Origin: Blastococcus haudaquaticus
GTDB taxonomy: Bacteria > Actinomycetota > Actinomycetes > Mycobacteriales > Geodermatophilaceae
NCBI RefSeq assembly: GCF_900230285.1
Contig: NZ_OCNK01000001.1
Span: forward strand, 1,054,001 to 1,118,000
Direction of reading: 5' to 3'
Length of the DNA stretch: 64,000 bases
In this document: positions 58,230 through 64,000 of the stretch, one piece after another
How positions within the stretch are numbered: the first letter of the stretch is position 1
Layout of the letters: each line of letters begins with the position of its first letter
The notes under the pieces: model-generated
Databases searched by the model: none
The model's input: only the letters and a program-made list of their open reading frames with translations
What the model was told of the DNA's origin: nothing
Made by a program: the position numbers and the translations under genes

Positions 58230-59642
58230 GTGACCGACGACCTGTGCCTGCGGCCGGCGACGCAGCTGGCCGACCTGCTGCGCAACCGTGAGATCTCCGC
58301 CCGCGAGCTCCTCGACGCGCACCTCGACCGCATCGACCGGCTCAACCCCTCGGTGAACGCCGTCGTCACCCTGGACGCGGACGGGGCACGGGCGGCCGCC
58401 GACGCCGCCGACGCGACCCTGGCGGCCGGCGACCCGGTCGGGCCGCTGCACGGCCTGCCGGTCGCGCACAAGGACACCCACGCCACCGGCGGCATGCGGA
58501 CGACGTGGGGATCACCCCTGCACGCCGACACCGTGCCCCTGCGCGACGAGCTGGTGGTGGCCCGGCTGCAGGCGGCCGGGGCGATCCGGATCGGCAAGAC
58601 GAACGTGCCGGAGTTCGCCGCCGGGTCGCACACCTTCAACCCGCTCTTCGGCGCGACCCACAACCCCTACCGGCACGGGCTGTCGGCCGGTGGGTCCTCG
58701 GGCGGGGCCGCCGCCGCGCTGGCTGCGGGGTTCGTGCCCCTGGCCGAGGGCAGCGACATGGGCGGCTCCCTGCGGAACCCGGCGGGCTTCTGCAACGTGG
58801 TGGGGTTGCGGCCCACGCCCGGCCGGGTGCCCACGTGGCCGGCGCCGATGGCCTGGTCGCAGCTCTCGGTGCAGGGACCCATGGGCCGGACCGTCGCCGA
58901 CGTGGCGCTGCAGCTCTCGGTCCTGGCCGGCCCGGATCCGCGGGTGCCGATCGCGCTCGGCGACGATCCGACGGCGTTCGCCGCCGACCTGCCGACGTCC
59001 CTCGCCGGACTGCGAGTGGCCTGGGCGCCGGATCTCGGCGGCCAGGTGACCGTCGACCCGGCGATCACGGCGGTGCTCGCGCCGTCGGTCGGGGTGTTCG
59101 AGTCGCTCGGGGCCACCGTGGAGGAGGCCTGTCCGGACCTGTCCGGGGCGGACGACGTGTTCGGGACGCTGCGGGCGTGGCTCTTCGACGCCGCGTTCAG
59201 CGACCTGGCCCGCCGTTCCCCGGACAAGCTGAAGGAGTCCATCCGGTGGAACGCCGAGCTGGGCGCGAAGCTCACCGGCTCCGACCTGGCCCGCGCCGAG
59301 CAGCAGCACACGAAGCTCTACGAGCGGATGGTCGCGTTCTTCGAGCAGTACGACGTCCTCCTCGCACCGACCACACAGGTGCTGCCGTTCCCGGTGGAGA
59401 TCGAGTACCCGACCGAGATCGCCGGCGTGCACCAGGAGAACTACCTGGAGTGGATGCGGTCCTGCACCGTCGTCTCGGCGACCGGCTGCCCGGCGCTGTC
59501 GGTGCCGGGTGGGTTCACCGGCGACGGGCTGCCCGTCGGCCTGCAGGTCATCGGGGCACCGCGGGCCGACCGCCGGGTGCTCGAGGTGGGGCACGCCTTC
59601 GAGCAGGCCACCCGCTTCGGCGAGCGCCGCCCCGCTCTCTGA
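58230..59642 (+). CDS. Amidase signature family hydrolase
   Basis: 470 aa amidase (AtzF/FAAH-like fold). The Ser-cisSer-Lys triad is visible: Lys81 in GLPVAHKDTHATGG, cis-Ser156 in LSAGGSSGGAAAAL, nucleophile Ser180 in EGSDMGGSLRNPAGFCNVVGLRPT. Spacing of 24 between the serines is standard. It may act on a small amide or in nylon-oligomer type metabolism; GatA is excluded, since there is no GatC/B context. GTG start with CAGGCT six bases before. Ends near a hairpin. Confidence 0.9.
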   Translation: MTDDLCLRPATQLADLLRNREISARELLDAHLDRIDRLNPSVNAVVTLDADGARAAADAADATLAAGDPVGPLHGLPVAHKDTHATGGMRTTWGSPLHADTVPLRDELVVARLQAAGAIRIGKTNVPEFAAGSHTFNPLFGATHNPYRHGLSAGGSSGGAAAALAAGFVPLAEGSDMGGSLRNPAGFCNVVGLRPTPGRVPTWPAPMAWSQLSVQGPMGRTVADVALQLSVLAGPDPRVPIALGDDPTAFAADLPTSLAGLRVAWAPDLGGQVTVDPAITAVLAPSVGVFESLGATVEEACPDLSGADDVFGTLRAWLFDAAFSDLARRSPDKLKESIRWNAELGAKLTGSDLARAEQQHTKLYERMVAFFEQYDVLLAPTTQVLPFPVEIEYPTEIAGVHQENYLEWMRSCTVVSATGCPALSVPGGFTGDGLPVGLQVIGAPRADRRVLEVGHAFEQATRFGERRPAL

Positions 59643-59657
59643 CCACGTCTACCGCTC

Positions 59658-59675
59658 TCTAGGAGCGCACCTAGA
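59658..59675. terminator. Possible bidirectional terminator
   Basis: TCTAGG-AGCGCA-CCTAGA, a 6-6-6 hairpin, with outer GTCTA/TAGAC partly paired. Between the convergent amidase and zwf-like genes. Confidence 0.4.
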
Positions 59676-59714
59676 CACGCGGAGACGGCGCTATGCCGCT
59701 GGAGCCGCCCCGCG

Positions 59715-61067
59715 TCAGCCGGGTCCGTCGGAGCCGGCGGGGTACTCGCGCAGCGGCACGTCCCCGGCGTCCCAGGCCGCCAGGATCGGCTCCACGATGC
59801 GCCACGACTCCTCGGCCTCGGCGGCACTGATGGACAGCGTCGGGTCGCCGGCCAGCATCTCCTTGATCAGCAGTCCGTAGGCCGACAGCCGGCGGGGTGG
59901 CAGCTCGATGCCCAGCGTCGTCCGCTCCAGGTCGAACGGGTCCCCCGCACCGTTGAGGTTGAGCTCGAGGGAGATCGTGTCCGGGTCGAAGCCCAGGCGC
60001 AGGAGCCCGGCCTCGGGCGGGGTACCGCCGAAGGCGAGGTGCGGGACGGGCTTGAACCGGACCAGGATCTCCTGCCGGTTCTCGCCGAGGGCCTTCCCCG
60101 AGCGCAGGCGGAACGGCACGCCCGCCCAGCGCCAGTTGTCGATGGTCACCGTGTACTCGGCGTAGGTCTCGGTCTCGCGCGCCGGCTCCACACCCTCCTC
60201 GGCGACGTAGTCGGGCAGCTCCTGGCCGTCCACGGTCCCGGCCGTGTAGCGGCCCCGCACGGTGTCGCGGGCCATGTCCGCAGGCGGCCGGACGACACGG
60301 AGGACGTCGGCCTTGCGCGCGGCGAGGCTTCCCGCGTCGACCGCCGCGGGCGGCTCCATCGCGATGACCGCGAGCTGCTGGAGCAGGTGGTTCTGCAGCA
60401 TGTCCCGCAGCGCGCCGGCGGTGTCGTAGTAGCCCGCCCGCCCCTCGAGGCCCAGCGTCTCGTCGAAGACGATGTCGACCCGCTCGACGTGGCCGGCGTT
60501 CCAGACCGGCTCGAACAGCCGGTTGGCGAAGCGCAGCCCGAGGATGTTGAGCACCGTCTGGGTGGCCATGAAGTGGTCGACGCGGAAGACCGCCTCGTCC
60601 GGCAGCAGCTGCGCCAGCACCGCGTTCAGCTCGCGGGCGTCGTCGGCGTTCTCGCCGAACGGCTTCTCCACCGCGACGGCGGCACCCTCGGGCAGGCCGA
60701 CCTCGGTCAGCGCCCGCAGCGTGGGGAGGAAGACCGTGTTGGGCAGCGCCAGGTAGACCACCGGCACGCCGCCGGCCCGCTCGAGCACCGCGCGCAGGTC
60801 GGCGGGCTCGGTCACCGAACCCTGGTGGTACCCGAGCCGGGCGAGCAGCCGGTCGCGGGCCGCCTCGGGCACGTGTGCCGCGTGCTCGGTCAGCCGTTCC
60901 CGCGCCCAGTCGCGGTAGTCGTCGTCGGAGAGCTCCTCACGGCCCACCGCCAGGAGCGTCTGGTCGTCGGTGAGCTCACCGACGTCCTCGAGCTCGGCCA
61001 GGCCGGGCAGCATCAACCGGCCGGTGAGGTCACCGGCACCGCCGAGCACCACGAGAGGTCGGGTCAT
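59715..61067 (-). CDS. Divergent glucose-6-phosphate dehydrogenase (Zwf-like)
   Basis: 450 aa, slightly shorter than usual (about 480-510). The N-terminal nucleotide fold is LVVLGGAGDLTGRLMLPGLAEL; EKPFG is at 134-138; the catalytic-His motif RDMLQNHLLQ is at 221-230 with His227. However, the signature RIDHYLGKE is RVDHFMATQ (162-170): His165 remains but the substrate-binding Lys of GKE is absent. It may therefore be a paralogue with changed activity. Paired with no opcA, tal or tkt. ATG start at 61067. Confidence 0.85.
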   Translation of the reverse strand: MTRPLVVLGGAGDLTGRLMLPGLAELEDVGELTDDQTLLAVGREELSDDDYRDWARERLTEHAAHVPEAARDRLLARLGYHQGSVTEPADLRAVLERAGGVPVVYLALPNTVFLPTLRALTEVGLPEGAAVAVEKPFGENADDARELNAVLAQLLPDEAVFRVDHFMATQTVLNILGLRFANRLFEPVWNAGHVERVDIVFDETLGLEGRAGYYDTAGALRDMLQNHLLQQLAVIAMEPPAAVDAGSLAARKADVLRVVRPPADMARDTVRGRYTAGTVDGQELPDYVAEEGVEPARETETYAEYTVTIDNWRWAGVPFRLRSGKALGENRQEILVRFKPVPHLAFGGTPPEAGLLRLGFDPDTISLELNLNGAGDPFDLERTTLGIELPPRRLSAYGLLIKEMLAGDPTLSISAAEAEESWRIVEPILAAWDAGDVPLREYPAGSDGPG

Positions 61068-61103
61068 GGGACGCCCCTGCCCAGACCCGGAGCGCCGGAA
61101 CCC

Positions 61104-64000
61104 CTACTCGGGCGGGCGGGGGAGGCGGCGGGCCTGACGCCGCTTCCGCAGCCCGCGCAGGGTCCGGACGGCGACCAGCAGCTCGGCCAGCTCGTGGCGG
61201 TCCCCGGACGCGATGTCGGCCAGCTGCGCGGCCGAGCGGGCCTGCGTGGTGTCCCACGCCTCCACCCACCCGGCGACCAGCTGGTGCGGGTCGTCGTCGT
61301 CGGAACCGCGGGCGGTGAGCACGTCCTCGGTGAGCGACGCGGCCTCGGCGGCGAGGTCGTCGCGCAGCGAGGCCCGCGCCATCGACGGCCAGCGGCGGTC
61401 ACGGGGCAGCGCGGTGACCAGCTCGCGCAGCGGCACCAGCCCCAGCCGCTCGGCCAGGCACTGCATGACCTGCCCGGCCAGCGCCACCGGCGCCCCGGTC
61501 CGCTCGGTCACGACGGCGAGGTCGAGCGCCGCGGGCAGCAGAGGGGCGGCGGCGACCTCCGCGGCGAGCTCCGGGGGCACCCCCGCCTCCTGCAGCCGGC
61601 TGACGCGGGCCGCGTAGGCCGCGGCCTCCACCCCCAGCAGCCAGGTGGGCAGCGCGGCCCGGACCGCAGCGACCGGCGCGGCGAACCGGTCCCTCACGGC
61701 GGCGACCGGAGGAACCGGATCGGCGACCAGGTCCGGCTGGCGCAGCAGCCAGCGCGCCGACCGCTCGGCGAGCCGGGTGGCCTCCGTGCGCAGCTCCACC
61801 TGCGTCGTCGCCGACACCTGGTTGTCCATGGCGCCGACCGCGTCCCACTGGCGGTCGACGTCGAACACCGCCCGGGCGACGGCATGGGCCCGGACGACGC
61901 GGTCCAGTGGCACCCCGGTCTCCTGGTGCAGCCGGAAGAGCCCGGTGACGCCGGCGATGTTGACCGCGCGGTTGGTCAGCGCCGTCGCGACGATCTCCCG
62001 CCGGAGCGGGTGGCCGGTGATCGCCGCCGGGAACCGCTCGCGCAGCCGGCTCGGGAAGTAGCCGGTGAGCAGGTCGTCCAGGGCAGGGTCGTCGGGGAGG
62101 TCGCTGTGCAGGACGACGTCGCCGGTCTCGAGCTTGGCGTAGGCGAGCAGGACCGACAGCTCGGGGCCGGTGAGCGCCTGCCCGTCGCGCCGCCGCTCGG
62201 CCAGCGCGCGGTCGTCGGGGAGCGCCTCCACGCTGCGCAGCAGCCGGCCCGACCGCTCCAGGGAGCGCAGGAAGCGCTCGTGCGCGTCCAGCAGGCTGCG
62301 GGCCGACGTCACCTCGACGGCCAGGGTGGCGTTCTGGTCGTGGTTGTCGGAAAGCACGGAGCCGGCGACCTCGTCGGCCATCTCGCCCAGCAGCGCGGCC
62401 CGGCCGGCAGCGTCGATGCCGCCGTCGTCGACCACCCGGTTGAGGGCGATCTTGATGTTGACCTCGTGGTCGGAGGTGTCGACGCCGGCGGAGTTGTCGA
62501 TGGCGTCGGTGTTCACCCGGCCACCGGTGAGGGCGTACTCGACCCGGCCGCGCTGGGTCAGCCCGAGGTTCCCGCCCTCGCCGACCACCCGCACGCGCAG
62601 CTGTCCGCCGTCGACCCGCACCGCGTCGTTGGCCTTGTCCCCGGCGTCCAGCGCGCTCTCGGTGGCCGCCTTCACGTACGTGCCGATGCCGCCGTTGAAC
62701 AGCAGGTCGACCGGCGCGAGCAGGATCGCCCGGATCAGCTCCACCGGGGTGAGGGAGTCCACGCCGTCGTCGATGCCGAGCGCGGCGCGCATCGGCGCGG
62801 AGACCGGGATCGCCTTCGCCGTCCGCGGCCAGACGCCGCCGCCTGCGCTGATGCGCGACCGGTTGTAATCGGCCCACGACGAGCGCTGCAGGCCGAACAG
62901 CCGCTTGCGCTCGGCGAAGGAGGCCGCCGCGTCGGGCGTGGGGTCGACGAACACGTGCCGGTGGTCGAAGGCCCCGACCAGCCGGATGTGCTCCGACAGC
63001 AGCATCCCGTTGCCGAAGACGTCGCCGGACATGTCGCCGATGCCGACGACGGTGAAGTCCTGCCGCTGCACGTCCACGTCGAGCTCGCGGAAGTGCCGGG
63101 TCACCGACTCCCAGGCGCCGCGGGCCGTGATGCCCATGGCCTTGTGGTCGTAGCCGACCGAGCCGCCCGAGGCGAACGCGTCGCCCAGCCAGAACCCGCG
63201 CTCGATGGCGACCGAGTTCGCGAGGTCGGAGAAGGTCGCCGTCCCCTTGTCGGCCGCGACCACGAGGTAGGTGTCGTCGCCGTCGTGCCGGACGACCTTC
63301 TCCGGCGGCACGACCGTGCCGTCGACCAGGTTGTCGGTGAGGGAGAGCAGCGCGCCGATGAACAGCCGGTAGCAGGCCTGGCCCTCGGCGATGGCGGCGT
63401 CGCGCGAGGCCCCGTCGGGCGGCGGGTTCTTGACGACGAAGCCGCCCTTGGCGCCGGTCGGCACGATGACGGTGTTCTTCACCATCTGCGCCTTGACCAG
63501 GCCGAGCACCTCGGTGCGCAGGTCCTCGCGCCGGTCGGACCAGCGCAGCCCGCCGCGGGCGACGGCGCCGAAGCGCAGGTGGATGCCCATGACGCGCGGC
63601 GAGCTCACCCACACCTCCCGGGCCGGCCGGGGCTCGGGCAGGTCGGGGACGGCCTTCGGGTCCAGCTTCAGCGCGAGCGGTCCGCCCGCGTAGTACGTCG
63701 TCCGCTGGGTGGCGGTCACCGCGGCGAGCAGCGAGCTCAGCACCCGGTCGGCGTCCAGGGAGGCCACCTCGCCGATCGACCCGCGCAGCGCCTCGACCAG
63801 CTCGTCCTGCCGCTTCGCCCGGCCGTTGACCCGGCCCGGAGAGAAACGCGTCTCGAACAGCAGCACCAGCCGGGCGACGACGTCGGGATGCGCGGCGAGG
63901 GTCTCCTCGACGTAGCGCTGCCCGAAGGGCAGCCCCGCCTGGCGCAGCCACTGCACGTAGGCCCGCACCACGCTGACCTGCCGCCAGTTCAGGCCGGCGA
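61104..64000 (-). CDS. Large NAD-dependent glutamate dehydrogenase (GDH-180 type), partial
   Basis: C-terminal 965 codons of an approximately 1600-residue enzyme; the frame is open to the window edge, so the N-terminal regulatory part is missing. It deaminates glutamate to 2-oxoglutarate, feeding carbon into the TCA cycle. GDH core: AVARGGLRWSDRREDLRTEVLGLVKAQMVKNTVIVPTGAKGGFVVK, then the nucleotide part VVGIGDMSGDVFGNGMLLSEHIRLVGAFDHRHVFVDP, GGGVWPRTAKAIPVS and GEGGNLGLTQRGRVEYALTGGRVNTDAIDNSAGVDTSDHEVNIK. A long helical C-terminal domain follows. The zwf-like gene starts 36 bases after its stop. Confidence 0.95.
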   Translation of the reverse strand, partial: AGLNWRQVSVVRAYVQWLRQAGLPFGQRYVEETLAAHPDVVARLVLLFETRFSPGRVNGRAKRQDELVEALRGSIGEVASLDADRVLSSLLAAVTATQRTTYYAGGPLALKLDPKAVPDLPEPRPAREVWVSSPRVMGIHLRFGAVARGGLRWSDRREDLRTEVLGLVKAQMVKNTVIVPTGAKGGFVVKNPPPDGASRDAAIAEGQACYRLFIGALLSLTDNLVDGTVVPPEKVVRHDGDDTYLVVAADKGTATFSDLANSVAIERGFWLGDAFASGGSVGYDHKAMGITARGAWESVTRHFRELDVDVQRQDFTVVGIGDMSGDVFGNGMLLSEHIRLVGAFDHRHVFVDPTPDAAASFAERKRLFGLQRSSWADYNRSRISAGGGVWPRTAKAIPVSAPMRAALGIDDGVDSLTPVELIRAILLAPVDLLFNGGIGTYVKAATESALDAGDKANDAVRVDGGQLRVRVVGEGGNLGLTQRGRVEYALTGGRVNTDAIDNSAGVDTSDHEVNIKIALNRVVDDGGIDAAGRAALLGEMADEVAGSVLSDNHDQNATLAVEVTSARSLLDAHERFLRSLERSGRLLRSVEALPDDRALAERRRDGQALTGPELSVLLAYAKLETGDVVLHSDLPDDPALDDLLTGYFPSRLRERFPAAITGHPLRREIVATALTNRAVNIAGVTGLFRLHQETGVPLDRVVRAHAVARAVFDVDRQWDAVGAMDNQVSATTQVELRTEATRLAERSARWLLRQPDLVADPVPPVAAVRDRFAAPVAAVRAALPTWLLGVEAAAYAARVSRLQEAGVPPELAAEVAAAPLLPAALDLAVVTERTGAPVALAGQVMQCLAERLGLVPLRELVTALPRDRRWPSMARASLRDDLAAEAASLTEDVLTARGSDDDDPHQLVAGWVEAWDTTQARSAAQLADIASGDRHELAELLVAVRTLRGLRKRRQARRLPRPPE

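Noticed and set aside
1-64000. CRISPR arrays, tRNA genes, insertion sequences, prophage
   Set aside because: No regularly spaced repeats, tRNA-like cloverleaf sequences, transposase or integrase motifs were found on either strand.

Overview
The window is very GC-rich (by eye above 70%), uses many GTG starts, has 4-base GTGA/ATGA gene overlaps, short intergenic gaps, and several genes whose -10 box sits 6 bases before the start codon. Together with mycofactocin biosynthesis, an IdeR-type iron box, a DUF3097 gene and paired MoxR/VWA genes, this points to an actinobacterial chromosome. A Geodermatophilaceae-like bacterium is my inference and is not proven by the sequence. I see no tRNA, rRNA, CRISPR array, insertion sequence, phage gene or replication origin. 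The only stretch over 300 bases without a gene is 23692-24028.

Layout. 1-6.1 kb: a truncated NCS1 permease, an iron-siderophore binding lipoprotein under a DtxR/IdeR-like box, mftE, and an ABC-2 drug-type exporter divergent from its TetR repressor with two operators. 6.1-16.3 kb: a c-di-GMP turnover protein, then the mycofactocin locus: mftC-mftB-mftA leftward, mftR rightward, a mycofactocin-type SDR leftward, mftD rightward, and an NDMA-type alcohol dehydrogenase at 15170. mftE lies about 5 kb beyond mftC, and mftF/mftG are not in the window. A near-identical palindrome lies in both divergent promoters (mftA/mftR and SDR/mftD) and is a strong candidate MftR operator.

16.4-36 kb: a molybdo-enzyme maturation and molybdenum region. 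It holds a fused MoxR-VWA protein, a MOSC protein, an unrecognised protein, XdhC, a CoxE-like VWA protein and a CoxD-like MoxR ATPase in one leftward run; then moaA-moaD, moaE with a MobA/MocA-like nucleotidyltransferase, modABC, and a HTH-TOBE regulator. No molybdenum hydroxylase structural subunit is present, so the clients lie elsewhere. Interspersed are a PRC-barrel/DUF2382 protein, DUF3097, an aldo/keto reductase, an MFS transporter, a GAF protein, an SMP-30 lactonase and a DUF4386/TetR pair with twin operators.

36-64 kb: mostly housekeeping and stress genes: RecQ-like helicase, stand-alone carbamoyltransferase, DUF4383, acyl-CoA dehydrogenase, a SigE-type sigma factor with a membrane partner, ArsR-VOC operon with operator, LytR-CpsA-Psr protein, acyl-ACP desaturase, exonuclease III, a SPL-like radical SAM protein, YaaA, a GAF-PAS-SpoIIE phosphatase, DEAD-box helicase, amidase, a divergent glucose-6-phosphate dehydrogenase, and the C-terminal part of a large NAD-glutamate dehydrogenase. 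A roughly 55-base hairpin element recurs at four gene ends and looks like a dispersed bidirectional terminator family.
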